Assembly (NCBI RefSeq): GCF_000372725.1
Contig: NW_005202427.1
Span: 10,407 to 74,406, forward strand
Length of the DNA: 64,000 nt
DNA from: Emiliania huxleyi CCMP1516
Lineage: Eukaryota; Haptophyta; Isochrysidales; Noelaerhabdaceae
Reading direction: 5' to 3'
The notes beneath the pieces are model-generated. The model made no database searches and was not told where the DNA came from. It saw only the letters and a list, made by a program, of their open reading frames with translations. Shown here in pieces: positions 38,682-50,516 of the stretch. Every line of letters starts with the position of its first letter. Position 1 is the first letter of the stretch. The translations under genes were made by a program, and so were the position numbers.

Positions 38682-40792
38682 GAGTAGGCAAGGAGAGTTG
38701 GAGTATTTCACAGTATTTCCAGTATCCCAGTATCTGAGGTGCTGTGGCGCAGTATTCCAGTATTTCAGACACGCAAAGCAAGTATTTTTATTGCAATACT
38801 GCATGCTACCTGCACACGGCCCTTGGCCAAGTATCCCAATATCCCGCAAGCGAAGGCCAAGTATCGGTGGCGCAAATACCTCTCTGCCGCGAGGGTGATA
38901 CTGCAATACTGGGCCTGGGGCATGCAGATACTGTGTTACTGAAGTAGTGTGGCCATGGCAGTATCGCGCAGTATTTTCACCGCAATACTCGGAGCCGGCG
39001 CATCGGATACTGGGATACTGCAGGATACTGCGGGATACTGCTGGATACTGCTGGATACTGGCAATTCATGGAAGTGTGCCCGTGTGTAAGCCATGGTCCA
39101 GCAGCCAGCTGCATCCCCATCCTTCTCACTGGTAGTTGTCACCATGCAGCTGCACCCCTCCCTAGAGCATCCCTGGCTGATGTGGATACCGGATCCTGGG
39201 AGACTGGGATACTGCGGACCGGCTTGGGCCACAAATGTCGCAAGTGGGCTGTGGTGATGCCAGGCGTTATGTGATTGTTCCAGAATGCATCGGCAGGAGT
39301 TGTGATGTGTGGAAGCTCACGAGTTCTCCGACTGCCGCTCGGTAGTCGGTAAAGAGCTCGTATCCGCTGCCATTTCTGCCGCCGAGCTGAACAGCGGCGG
39401 TGAAGCACGGCCGGCTGTGTCAGGACCGCGCCCGGCGCTGGAGAGTGCTCGAGAGCATCCGACATCGTCGACCGCAGCGGCATGGTCGGCCGAGGTGATT
39501 CAGTTTATGTGTAGGTCCGTCACCCGTTTGCCGTGATGCTCAGCGGCGGCGCCCACACCGGTGGGTTCACTCGAGACGGTCCGGCGCCAAGCAAAGAGTT
39601 GTGTCGGTCACCAGAGCCTGCTGTGTGGCGGTGTGCGGCCGATTGGGGTCGTGCGGGGCTGGTTGGGGTTGGCGGGAGGAGACATCGAAGGAACTTCGGC
39701 GACATGAATGACGCTCGAACTTTTCGACCGTTCTACACTTTCACGCGCCCTCCCTGGGTCACAGCACTTGCGAGAGGGCGCCGCGACGCCCGGCCGCCTG
39801 AGATGCAAAAGTTTGCACACGCCATTCAAGCGCTGCAGACGCTGGTGCTCCTGCGTGCCGGCGCCAAGCTTCAATTGCCAAGGCTGACGCTGCATCACAA
39901 CGTTGATATCGCATGCAGTGCGCTTGTGGGAGCTGACGCGCCCAGCCAATCCAGCGCCCCTAGCCACCGAGATAGCTCTGGGACCCTTTTACGGCACAGC
40001 TGCTGTGTGATATACTATGATTCCTGTGCGTGCGCCGCAGGACGTGACCACCTTGCTGCTCTCAATGTTGGCCGTGACGCCTCCCCGATGTGGGTCTTCC
40101 TCTCCACACAGCACCAGCACCAGTGCACTGCCACGACACTCTCCCTCAGTTCCAGCACTGGCGCCTCAGCCGTCTTCGCCCACCTCGTTGCGTTGCCGCC
40201 TTCCCCACCCCGCCAGCCCTTGCACACGCGTTTACACCATTGCGCCGGCAGGGCGCGGGCACACACTTTACGGCAGTCTTCGCTTGCCCACGCTGCTCAA
40301 TTGGCTCAATCCCTCCCCACCTAGCTGCTGCCTCGCATCCCGCTGCTGGACGTACGACTGCGGCCGCAGCGCAGTGCATCGCTCGAGGGCCGACCCCGGA
40401 TACTGGGATACTGCAGGATACTGCAGGATACTGCGGGATACTGCTGGATACTGGCCATCTCTGATGCGGATACTGGGATACTCGGCGGGGCTGGAGGACC
40501 AAGTAGCGCCCAGTATTGCAGTATTATTACTTGGCATTTAGCTCTGTGATACTGGGATACTTCGCCGGCGTGGATCGAGTACTGTGATACTCACCGGGTG
40601 CGTCAACACGAGTATCGAAGTATCTGCGGTACCAACTCGGAGTATTGAAGTATTATTACTGCGCCATATCTCACAGGGAAATCTTTCACAGTATCCCAGT
40701 ATTCGAGGCCTGCTGCGAAGTATCCCAGTATCTGGACAGCCTCCGCGAAGTAGAAGTAAGAAAATACTCCAACTCTCCTTGCCTACTGAATA
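38682..40792. mobile_element. Large foldback element built from GATACTGG/CAGTATCC arrays
   Basis: Ends at about 38683-38708 and 40762-40787 are inverted copies of AGTAGGCAAGGAGAGTTGG plus AGTATTT. Inside each end lie arrays of CAGTATCCCAGTAT-type words on one strand and GATACTGGGATACTG on the other (38700-39063, 40397-40750). The centre (39070-40390) has no recognisable transposase. No clear target-site duplication. Probably non-autonomous; its arms could recruit binding proteins. Confidence 0.65.
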
Positions 40793-42215
40793 TGCAATAG
40801 GTCGAATAATGAATGAAACGTAGTGGCCCGGTTCATCCAAGATATGGAGACCGACGCGCGGCTTTGCACGCGCACTTCCATTGACGATGCGACAGCCGTC
40901 CTCCGCAGAGCCCTCGCAACGATTGCGGCGCCCTTCTCAGCCGCATCGGCGCCATCGCCAGGGCCCTCGCCCTTCAGGCTGCCATCACCGTCCTGCGCCG
41001 GCGTTGTAGCAGGCTGCTCAGCTCAACAGTCAATCGCTGTGGGACCCTCCGAAAGATCGCTCGGCACCCAACCGTTCTGCACCTGTCCTGGCTGCGGCAC
41101 CCCTCTGTGAGCGATTCCATGCAATCTCGCATGTGCCCATGCTCCCAGAGAGGTGTATCCATGACCTGCATTCGTCGCCAAGCACGTCCGTGATTTCCCA
41201 GACGCACCACCAAAGACTGTCTCATACCACCTCCTGGCCTGCCACAAGACTCCCGACTGCTCTCGGCCAGGGCTCACACCCTGCACACGCGGGATCGGGG
41301 GATGTCACGGCGACCCCATGCCGCGGCATGTGCGCGCTCTGATCGCCCCTCCACAGCGGTGCAGCGTGTGGAGACTCTTGTGAGTTGCCAGTGGATAGTG
41401 AGAATCACCCGTCGTGATTTCAACTCGGATGTCTGTAAGGCAGATCTGGCTTTACAATTGAGTACGCGCTTCGCGCAGGGGCTGGAAACACACACCTCAC
41501 ACACCAGTCTCACCAGGTCACCACCCCAAAGAGCCAAACACACACTCCTCTCTGTGCGCGCTCTGGTCTCTCCTGCGCGCTGCGGTCCGCACCCCGCGAC
41601 GCGGTAAAATAATGGATTATTCTCCGGTGTTCTAAATTCACCCGCGGCAGCCTCAAGAGCGGGAGCGCGGCGGAGCCTCTTCTGAGTCCTCTGCCCACCC
41701 CCCTGCGAGGGCTTTTGCGAGGTCTCGGATCTAGGCAAACCAGAATTCTTTTGTGTTAGTGCCACCAGCGAGCCGTCTTTTTACCAGGTTGCAACCCTAG
41801 TTTCGCACTGTGCTGTGAACGCTGCTGGTTGGCGTCGGTTGCGCAGCACCCCGTCCCCATCCAGGTTGTTGGTTGCTGCCCCAGGTCCACCGCACCGTTC
41901 TCTGGATAGGTGCAACGCCCCGTTCTCTGGAACTGGATCATGCTTGTTCGGGTACGTGGTTCGCCCGTCCCTGTGTCCCGTGCACGTCGCCCGTCGGCAA
42001 AGCCGACGACCTATGGTGCAATACACGCCGCTGGTTGTGGGGAGGACGTGCCGCTCGATGCTGCGGGCGGCGTTGACGTTCACGCCAGTTCACGAATTTG
42101 GCCCCAGCTGTTTGGCTCGCTCCGTGCTCGCCGGTGAGTTGGTTGGTTGCTGGCAGCACCCCAGCACCGGGGGGTCCTGAGAGCTGTTGGTTGCCGCTCG
42201 ATTCACAGCCTTGTT
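40793..42215. other. Intergenic, no gene supported
   Basis: About 1.4 kb of balanced DNA with only short frames. 41815-42180 has several GTTGGTTG and CAGCACCCC words repeated (41845 and 42150), a degenerate local duplication. Confidence 0.45.
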
Positions 42216-42223
42216 ATGAGAAG

Positions 42224-42405
42224 CCTACTCTCTGAATACGTATTCCACGTATTCCAATCGACCCCTCCTAGGGCTGTATTCTACCCGTATTGGCAGTATT
42301 CCGGCCGTATTCCACACGTATTCCAGAATACGTATTCCAAACGAGGCCCAAAAAGCGACGTATTCCGTATCAAATTTTCTTCGCTCCGCTAATTCAGAGA
42401 GTAGG
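42224..42405. mobile_element. 182-bp MITE with 13-bp TIRs and 8-bp target-site duplication
   Basis: TIRs CCTACTCTCTGAA (42224-42236) and TTCAGAGAGTAGG (42393-42405) are perfect. ATGAGAAG flanks both sides (42216-42223, 42406-42413). The interior consists of GTATTCC/GGAATAC words, including ACGTATTCCA repeats. Non-coding. The 8-bp duplication suggests a hAT-type mobiliser; perfect ends suggest youth. Confidence 0.9.
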
Positions 42406-42484
42406 ATGAGAAGAAAATACGATATACGTCCTATGGCGCTATGCGCTGGTCTGTGAGAGGTTGAGGATGAGGTGCGAGCCCGGG

Positions 42485-42735
42485 AGGCCCTGGGGATGGG
42501 GGGAGACTACCCGCGGGCCTAGAAGGCCCGCGCGCAATTCACAGCACAGTGCGAGTAGGTAGGTAGGTAGAAAGGTGAATAACAGCCAGGCTCGGACTGG
42601 ACACCAACGCGGTATGGGTGGACGCTAGACAGATGATGACGACACGCACGAGCGACACACAGACACAAACAGGCTCACAAGACACACAGCCAGCTGGCTG
42701 CCACACACCCTGAGTTGGCGTATACATAACTCAAC
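42485..42735 (-). repeat. Dispersed repeat family A with GGCCCGCG-type border
   Basis: 42540-42735 is nearly identical to 21430-21630. 42485-42535 (CCCTGGGGATGGGG, GGGCCTAGAAGGCCCGCGCGC) matches 22070-22118. The two modules therefore travel separately or as a recombined composite. Confidence 0.8.
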
Positions 42736-42819
42736 AAGGGTTGCAACCTCGTAAAAAAAGACAACAAACGTGGCAAAGACGAGTCGAGCCCAGGCTTAGC
42801 CCAGCGCGAAGATGTGTAT

Positions 42820-43638
42820 ATGCACTCGGCGCTCGTGCTAACCAGCCTGCCCGTATCTCGTGCACGGCTTTTACAGGGCGCCGGAGCGCTGTGCGGCCTC
42901 CCATTCGCGTGCGAGTTGTATGCGCGTGCACCACCACGCTGGTCCTCAGACGAGCTTCCCAAGGCCTTCGAAGCCGTGACCGCCGACGTGAAAGAGCTGG
43001 TGGTGCTGCTGCCTGGTGCAGGAGGTCCGGACGCAAACACGCGGCGCATAGTGGCGGCGCTTGGTGGCAGGGGCGTGCAGGTTGTGGAGTACGACTATCG
43101 CCGTTTTGCGGGCGACACGCTCAGAGCGCCATTCAACTCGCAGCGCGTCGGCGAGACGCTGGGCGAGGAGCTGGCGCGCGTGCAGTCTGCAGGCGGGCTG
43201 CCGAGGCTGGAGGTGCTCCATCTCATCGGAGTGTCGGTGGGTGCCTTCGCCGCTGACCGCTGCGCGGGTGTATACGCCGCGCGCGTGCCAGCTAGCGGGC
43301 GGGCTAGGACGAGGCTCACCCTCCTGGACCCGTTCACGGCGCGCGGGCTCGGCGGGCTAGCGCGGGCGTCCTCGGCGTACGGCGTCGCCCGCTTCGGCTC
43401 GAGCGCCGACGAGGCTTGGGCTATCTTCAACGCCGATGACCCTGTGCCTTCGACCAACTCGCCGCTGCGCCTCTGCTCCAACCTTGACGTCACCGCCGCC
43501 GAGGCGCGCGCAAGCTTCGAGCCGCTGCCGGGAGATTCGCTGCACTCGTGGCCGTGCGCATGGTTCGGGCTTTTGGGGGGGCAGATCCCTGCTGGAGCGG
43601 CGCAGACACGCCGCGGCGACGTTTTCGTGGTATCGTAA
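42820..43638 (+). CDS. Alpha/beta-hydrolase (lipase-like)
   Basis: ATG 42820 gives 272 residues in one exon. The N-terminus (MHSALVLTSLPVSRARLLQG) is mildly hydrophobic and might be a signal or transit peptide. Fold landmarks: KELVVLLPGAGGP (first strand and oxyanion loop), HLIGVSVGAFAADR with the nucleophile elbow G-V-S-V-G near residue 136, RLTLLDPF, a candidate acid in FNADDPVP and a candidate catalytic His in GDSLHSWP. The substrate is unknown. The proximal region is a family A repeat ending 85 bp upstream, so the promoter may be repeat-derived. Confidence 0.75.
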   Translation: MHSALVLTSLPVSRARLLQGAGALCGLPFACELYARAPPRWSSDELPKAFEAVTADVKELVVLLPGAGGPDANTRRIVAALGGRGVQVVEYDYRRFAGDTLRAPFNSQRVGETLGEELARVQSAGGLPRLEVLHLIGVSVGAFAADRCAGVYAARVPASGRARTRLTLLDPFTARGLGGLARASSAYGVARFGSSADEAWAIFNADDPVPSTNSPLRLCSNLDVTAAEARASFEPLPGDSLHSWPCAWFGLLGGQIPAGAAQTRRGDVFVVS

Positions 43639-44215
43639 CGCGGGATATCGGATAACATCGGCTCCGGCCTCCGCGCGTCTAGGGATCTCTTAGAGAGATG
43701 TTAGAGGTGGGTTAAGAGGGAGATGCGCGCGAGCTGCGGGACCGCCGGGACGGCGGGCGGGTGATTGCGACTCGCCGCCACTTTTGGCGACTTTTGGGAC
43801 GCGCGATCGATCGACCGAGAATATCGACACATGGCGGGCGAGAGGCCGTCACGGCCATGATCGCGGCTGACGACGCCGGCGACGACCCCCTGGCGGACCG
43901 CCGCAAGGACCGGGAGGCATAGATGGTCCCAGGTAGCAGGCTCCACACCACCTGACTCGCGTCGTGCCACCTGAAAGCTACAAAATGCCGGATTTTGCAC
44001 GAGACACACGCGGAAAGCGCCACACGTGCCTCCACGAGTCCTTTGCAGCTGTTTGCACAAAATGCAGGTGGCTTTAGCCACTTGCTCCATGAGCAAAACC
44101 GTCCAAAAAGCACCTGGAGCAGACGGCTTACGCCGCCTGTGGACATGGACAAAACAGTGCAAAAAGCACCTGGAGCAGATTCCAAACGCCGCCTGTGGCC
44201 ATGTGACCGCTCGGG
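43639..44215. other. Intergenic with a ~55-bp tandem duplication
   Basis: AAAAAGCACCTGGAGCAGA..CGCCGCCTGTGG occurs twice at about 44104-44146 and 44160-44202. No gene. Confidence 0.5.
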
Positions 44216-45098
44216 TGGCGCCAGGTGGCTTCGCCCCCCTCCAAGCCACCTGCCCCCCCTCGCCACACCTGCCTGGAGGGCTGGAGCACGTGCGCCACCT
44301 GGGCCCGGGCAGGTGGCTCCAGGTGGCTTCGGCCCCTCCAAGCCACCTGCATGCCCCCCCTCGCCACACACACCTGGAGGGCTGGAGCACGTGCGCCACC
44401 TGGGCGTCACTTCGGAAATTTCATCGTGCGTGTTCTTTTGAATAGGAATGTACTATACACCGCCTCGGCACCACGAGCCGCCCAGCCGCGCCTCCACAAT
44501 CCACTCTCGCAACTCTACCGCGCAGCCAGCACACGCGACGTCGGCGAGGCCGACAAAGCTCTGCATGGCCTGGTTCATCGGTGATCGAGTGATGGCGTAT
44601 TATCGGGCAGTCTTCTCATTGGCGAGTCAGACTGCTCAGCGTCGGCAGCAACAGTGCGTGACCAGCGCAGCCACCGGCTCCTGCGGCGTTTGCAGCCACA
44701 CCAAACGCCCGCGCGGGCCGGGTTGAAGCCCCAGGCTTATGTCGACGCCGGACATTGATTGTAGCCGCCGATGACCGCCGCAGGCCCTCATTCACACACC
44801 CCACAGTCCCAGTTTGCAGCGCGGGGAGGAGCGGGGAGGCTCGCGTTTGGCAGCCAGCCCTTCCGTGGCTCGGATTTTCCGTTTCCGAATTCAAACTTGC
44901 GCCAGGTGGCGCACGTGCTCCGGCCCTCCAGGTGTGGCGAGGGGGGGCATGCAGGTGGCTTGGAGGGGCCGAAGCCACCTGGCGCCACCTGCCCAGCTAC
45001 CCGGCCCAGGTGGCGCACGTGCTCCAGCCCTACAAGTGTGGCGAGGGGGGCGGGGCAGGTGGCTTGGAGGGGCCGAAGCCACCTGGCGCCACCCGTCG
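44216..45098. mobile_element. Foldback element with ~190-bp arms of AGGTGGC units
   Basis: 44216-44405 and 44903-45098 are inverted. Each arm holds two tandem ~100-bp units (GGTGGCTTCGGCCCCTCCAA, CCTGGAGGGCTGGAGCACGT). Ends read GGGTGGCGCCAGGTGGC / GCCACCTGGCGCCACCC. The centre (44406-44902) has no recognised gene and no clear target-site duplication. Confidence 0.7.
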
Positions 45099-45342
45099 TG
45101 AGAGCAAGTATCGTGAGAGCAAGCGTGCGAGAAAATGTACCACATACCACACACTCGCACACTGGAGACGCTGGACGCACCGCGCGGAAACACAGAAGAC
45201 ACGAGACGGGGGGGATGGGCGGGGGAGAGAGCGAAGTGAATGTCATGCACCGGAGACATACGGCTCTTCTTATGGCCCGCACGGTATAGGTACGGCCGGC
45301 GCGCGCCAGAGGCGCCACTACAGACGCGGATCGTGGCCGCCC
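45099..45342. other. Short spacer
   Basis: Between the foldback element and the MCM2 stop codon. Contains CGTGAGAGCAAG twice. Confidence 0.4.
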
Positions 45343-48300
45343 TCACTGGGCGGCGGCCGCCTGCTGCTCCACGTAGGCGACGAACGCGGCCTCGTCGACG
45401 GCGCGGACGAGCACGTCGCGGTTCTGCACGTCCTTGGTGATCCGGAAGGCGTACTGCGCCGACGAGTCGCCGGTGAAGGTGCTCGACGCGTAGTACGCCG
45501 AGCAGTCGTGCACGGAGAGCTGGCGCGCGTGCGTCTCGAACTCCTCGCCGTCGACCGAGGCGGGCAGCGGCGGCTCGGCGCCGTACTGCACTGTGTGCAG
45601 GTGGGACGCCACGGCGTAGAGCCGGCGCAGCTCGAAGTCGAGCAGCTGCGGCGGCGAGGGGGAGAGGCGGTGAGACGCGGGCGCGGCGAGGCGGTCGCGC
45701 AGCGACGCAGGGAGGCGGCGCGAGCGGCGCGNNNNNNNNNNNNNNNNNNNNNNNNNNNNNNNNNNNNNNNNNNNNNNNNNNNNNNNNNNNNNNNNNNNNN
45801 NNNNNNNNNNNNNNNNNNNNNNNNNNNNNNNNNNNNNNNNNNNNNNNNNNNNNNNNNNNNNNNNNNNNNNNNNNNNNNNNNNNNNNNNNNNNNNNNNNNN
45901 NNNNNNNNNNNNNNNNNNNNNNNNNNNNNNNNNNNNNNNNNNNNNNNNNNNNNNNNNNNNNNNNNNNNNNNNNNNNNNNNNNNNNNNNNNNNNNAGGAGG
46001 GTGGCGGAGGGAGGGTGCGCCTGGTTGGTGTCGGTCGACGCGACCATGTACTTTTTGAACTTGGCCTCCATCGCATTCTTGAGCGCATACTTTTGCGAGT
46101 CGATGACCGAGCGGAGCAGCACAGAGATGGCGAGGTTGACGTCGTCGTTGTTGACCGCGTTGCGCAGGTGCATGCGCGCCGACGCCTCCGCCATCCGAAT
46201 GATCGACTCGATGTGCCGCACCGCGATCGTCAGCCCGCCGCCCGCCGCCTCGCGGCGCAGCTCGGTGTACACCTGCGTGATCTTGCCCTGGTCGATGTCC
46301 TGCAGCACGGGCCGCACCTTCTGGCGCGCGTACATGATGTACTTGCGCAGCAGCGTCTGGTCGATGGCGTCCTTGGCGGCGGCGGCTTGCATCGCGCCGG
46401 CGGTGCCGAGCTCTTCGGCGCGCGGGTGGAGCCTCCTGTGCGATCCGACGACGAACTCGGCGAGGCGCTCGTCCTGGGAGGCGGGGAGTGGGGGAGGGTC
46501 GGGGGGCGGAAGGGGGGAGGGCGGGAGAGGAGGAGGGAGGAGGAGGGAGGAGGAGGTGGCGGAGGAGGAGGCGGAGGAGGCGCGCCTCGATGGGGTCGAC
46601 GGTGTCCTTGACCACGCAGATGCAGTCGAAGCGCGAGAGGATCGGGTCGGTGAGGTCGACGTTCTCGGTGAAGGAGAGCGACGGGTCGTACGTCCCCTTG
46701 AGCGGGTTCGCGGCGGCGATGACCGCGCAGCGCGCCTGCAGCGTCGCGATGATACCCGCCTTGGAGATGGAGATGGACTGCTGCTCCATCGCCTCGTGGA
46801 TCGAGGTGCGGTCGGCGTCGTTCATCTTGTCGAACTCGTCGATCAGGCAGACGCCCTTGTCGGCGAGCACGAGCGCGCCGCCCTCGAGGGTCCACTCGCG
46901 CGTGACCGGCTCCTTGTGCACCGAGGCGGTGAGGCCGACGGCGGTGGCGCCCTGCCCGGTGGTGTAGATTGCGCGCGGCGCCGTCTTCTCGACGTACTTG
47001 AGGAACTGGGACTTGGCCGTGCCCGGGTCGCCGAGGAGGAGCACGTTGATGTCGCCGCGGATGCGGTGCTTGCTCGACACGTCCTTGCACTGGCCGCCAA
47101 ACATGGAGAGCGCGATGGCCATCTTGATGTTGGAGTGGCCGTGGATGGAGGGCGCGACCTGGGAGGGGTGGAGGAGGGGGGGGGGGGATGGAGTGGGACG
47201 GCGGTGAGAGTGACAGGGGGAGGAGGAGGGAGAAGAGCGGTGAGGGGAGGGACGGGGGGGGGAGAGGGGGGGGGAGGGCAGAGCAGGGGCGGTCGGGGAG
47301 CACCGAGCGGAGAATCTTTTGCCGGATCTGCGGGTCCTTTGCGAGCCGCTGGATCTCGCGCTCCTCGTCTTCCGTGAGGGAGTTGCGGTCGGCCTCGTCC
47401 TTGCGCTGCACGTGGTTGGCCTCGACCGAGGTCGAGAAGACCGGGAAGCCCGTCTTGCGGTTCATCTCCGAGTCGAAGGACGTGTTGTACACGCCGGTCA
47501 CCTCGACCTCCTCGCCTGGCCGCACCGTGTCGATGAGGTCCTGGTGCGGGAGGCGGCGCGGCGGGTCAGAGCCGGGGACGTGCGTGCGGGGAGAGGGAGA
47601 GGGGGGGAGAGCGAGGGGGAGAGGGGGGGGGGGGGAGCCAGAGAGCCAGAGGGGGAGGGAGGGAGAGGGGGGGAGAGAGAGGGAGAGGGGGGGAGAGGGA
47701 GAGGGGGAGAGGGGAAGGGGAAGGTGGGAGGGCGAGAGCGGAGGGAGGGGAAGAGAGGGAGGGGCGGAAAGAGAGAAGGGAGGGGCGCCGCGCGCCCACG
47801 TCAGGATGACCTCCTTGTGGCGCGGCAGCCGGCCTGCGGGCACCGAGCCGGGCGACTCCTGCAGCGTCACCTTTTGGTAGTTGCAGTAGACCGTCTGCTC
47901 GGTGTTGAGGACGTACGGCCCCTTGGCTTGGCACGAGGGGCAGACGTGGCCCGACATCTTCGGCTCGGGGCCGGAGACGGAGAAGGGGCCGAGCACGTAC
48001 CCGCAGTTGGTGCAGTTGTACCTGCACACCTTGAGCTGCGGGAAGACGGACGAGCGGCGCGTGACGACGCCAGAGACCTTGACGAGGCACCCCATGTGGA
48101 TGAGGCGGAGCTCGCGGATGGAGTCCTGGATCGGCAGGTCGGTGACGCGCACGTGGATGCGCGGGCACGTGTCCGGGTAGTCCGGGTACATGATCCGCAC
48201 CACGTCCATCGCGGCCGTGTCGAGCAGCTCGAACATCTCCTTTGGCGCGTCGGCGACCCAGATGGCGAGGATGGGCACCTCGCGCGAGAGGTCGAGGTAG

Positions 48301-49007
48301 GAGACGTCGAGCGACTCGCGGTTGGCGGAGCACATCTGCCGCACGAGCGTCGCGTACTTGGACGAGCCGCCGCCCTCGCCGGACGCGCTCTTGCGGTCGA
48401 ACTGCGTCAGGAAGCGCTTGAAGCGCCGCTTGACCTCCTCGCCGACGGCCGGCGTGCGGATCCACTCGGCGAGGGTCTTGTTGGAGTACTCCTCGAGGTT
48501 GATGCCGCTCTCCTCGTCGTCGATGATCTGGTCCACCGTGTCGGCCGCCTCGGCGCCCTGCTCGGGCTCCTCGCGCCGCCGCCGCCGCGGCCGCGACTCG
48601 CCCTCCTCGTCGTCCTCGTCGAGCAGCGCCGCCGGCAGGCGCGACGTGGTCTCGCGCGCCTCGCGCGCCTCGAGCTCGGCCTCGGCGGCGGCGCGGGCGC
48701 GGGCGTCGATCCCACCGTACTCCGCGTGGTCGATCCCGTCCTCCTCGTACTCGTCGAGCGCCCCCATCGGGCGGTAGTCGGCGTGCATGTCGTCGCCGAT
48801 GAGCTCCTCGCCATCCTCCTCCTCCTCGGCGAGCGGGTCGGGCCGCGGCGGCGCGGACTGCGCGGGCTGCTCGGGCTGCGGCGTCCCCTGGGACGCCGCA
48901 CCCTCCTCCGCCGGCAGCGGGCTGCCCTCGGCGCCGCTCGCCGACCCCGAAGGGCTCGCCGACGGCCCGCCGCGTCCGCGGCCGGAGCGTGTGCGCTTTG
49001 GTGCCAT
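45343..49007 (-). CDS. MCM2: MCM2, replicative helicase subunit
   Basis: Five exons: 49007-47796, 47540-47304, 47158-46586, 46473-46021, 45645-45343, all phase 0, giving about 925 residues (human 904). Introns 1, 3 and 4 are GC-AG, intron 2 GT-AG; they consist of purine- or pyrimidine-rich simple sequence. The acidic N-terminus includes [10 protein letters not shown] zinc ribbon follows ([13 protein letters not shown] ... HVCPSCQ). Walker A is [15 protein letters not shown] near residue 526, Walker [10 protein letters not shown] near 588, the Arg finger LSRFD near 659, then [10 protein letters not shown] and the MCM lid. The N run lies within intron 4, so the protein is complete. Part of MCM2-7, unwinding DNA at replication origins. 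Confidence 0.93.
45732..45994. other. Assembly gap (263 N)
   Basis: Lies wholly inside intron 4 of MCM2. Confidence 0.95.
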
Positions 49008-49299
49008 CCTGCGGGCGGCGGAGAGGGAGGAGCAGAGGAGTGAGGGGAGGTGGGCTTCTGAGGGGGTGTGCAACGATTCGCCAGGTGGAGGGCTGGAGGC
49101 CTTCGCGCCTTTTCGGATCCGTATCTGTGCTTCCCGCCTATCCGTGTCCCGCTCGACGGGTTTTTTCTTTTTTTTTAGAGAGCCTTCGAAAGAGACACCT
49201 CACATGACCCCACACACGGTCTAGTCCGGCCTCGCGGTCGACGGAGATTGCTAGGACGAGCAAGCCTGCTCTAGCCTCACGCGTTCTCCCCTGTCGTCT
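49008..49299. promoter_or_regulatory. MCM2 upstream region
   Basis: Immediately 5-prime of MCM2 on the minus strand. Has a TTTTTTCTTTTTTTTAG run at 49160. No defined promoter element can be named. Confidence 0.3.
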
Positions 49300-49550
49300 G
49301 TTGTGTTGTTGTGCCCTTGTTTGTTTGTTCTCTTGGCACCTTGGAGTGCTGGGGGGGGCGACAGGGAGGATGTGGCCTTGAGTTATGTGTACGCCAACTC
49401 AGGGTGTGTGGCAGCCAGCTGGCTGTGTGTCTTGTGAGCTTGTTTGTGTCTGTGTGTCGTTCGTGCGTGTCGTCATCATCTGTCCCGCGTCCACCCATAC
49501 CGCGTTGGTGTCCAGTCCGAGCCCGACTGTTGTTCATCTTTCTACATACA
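49300..49550 (+). repeat. Dispersed repeat family A, longest copy
   Basis: Begins near TGTTGTTGTGCCCTTG and CACCTTGGAGTGCTGGGG, which also occur inverted at 21640-21690, and runs through CAGCCAGCTGGCTGTGTGTC to CCGCGTTGGTGTCCAGTCCG. Confidence 0.8.
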
Positions 49551-50221
49551 TGCCTTCGTTGTTAAAATAATACAAACCCAATGGTCCCTTGCGAGCGGTC
49601 CCCTGTCGCAGTCGCACACACGCACACGCCTCACCGCACCTTTTAGTACAGCGTGCCGCTAGCCGACTCTCTCGTTCTTCATAGCTGCCAGCATTGCAGC
49701 TTTCCTTTTGCGTAGGAAAGAAAAGAATAACAGAAGATAACAGAGGCAAGAGGAGCAGTTCCCGGGGCCTAAATTTCTTTTCCTCCCAGGGAAGTGTCTC
49801 GCTTCCGCTTCAATGTGGTAGCGGGGGCGTGTGGCTGTTGGCCGGCCGGCAGTGTTGGAGATGAGCCCGAAGTTGTGCTCTGGAAGAGAAGCGTTGCATG
49901 CACGTGGTACTAGTAGTACAGCAGGGTGAGAATTATGAAAAACGCCGGAATTCGGACGAGTACTCTCGCCTGCACAAATTCGATAAGTGGGACAAGGAGG
50001 GATGCGTCCAGGGGTGGCACGTCCTGGAGTTTGAGGCGTGCTCCCTGGGGTGTCGACGGGCCCCCGTTTGCGACGGGGGTGCTCTCCGGCCGCGGCGGCC
50101 GAAAACGGGGACCTCCAACTAGGTCCAACTATGAAGTGATCCACTTGATCCAAGGGTGCCATTGTGCTCTACAACTACAAAAGTTGTGTAAGATGCCCAA
50201 GTCTCAGACGCTGGATCCTTA
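49551..50221. other. Intergenic, no gene supported
   Basis: Shares CCTTCGTTGTTAA..TACAAACCCAATGGT with 20965. A CGGGCCCCCGTTTGCGACGGGGGT hairpin-like stretch is at 50058-50080. A 167-codon minus frame lacks recognisable motifs. Confidence 0.45.
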
Positions 50222-50430
50222 GCACTTGGAGCACTTGGAGTGCAGTCATCAACCGCACATCCAGGGCCGGGCGCCGGGGAGCTAAGAAGCGCACCCAGCG
50301 GGCCGGATGATTGGCATCGGGTTACGGGCTAGAGAGCCCTAGCCCCGGGGGTGCGCGTTCGCAGGGAAAGGGCCGTAAAGTAAACACGGGTCTCCGAGGG
50401 TTGGCTCCGCGCTCCGGGTTTCCCCTAGCA
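50222..50430 (+). repeat. Dispersed repeat family C, copy 2
   Basis: About 90 percent like 22250-22430 by eye, same orientation, with a small GGCGCCG insertion. Confidence 0.8.
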
Positions 50431-50516
50431 GCAGAGCGGAGCTGAGTTCTGACGGTGTGAACACGAGCAACCGGAGTGACGACCGGGACCGGGCCGCACG
50501 CCGGGAGTGCCCCGAC

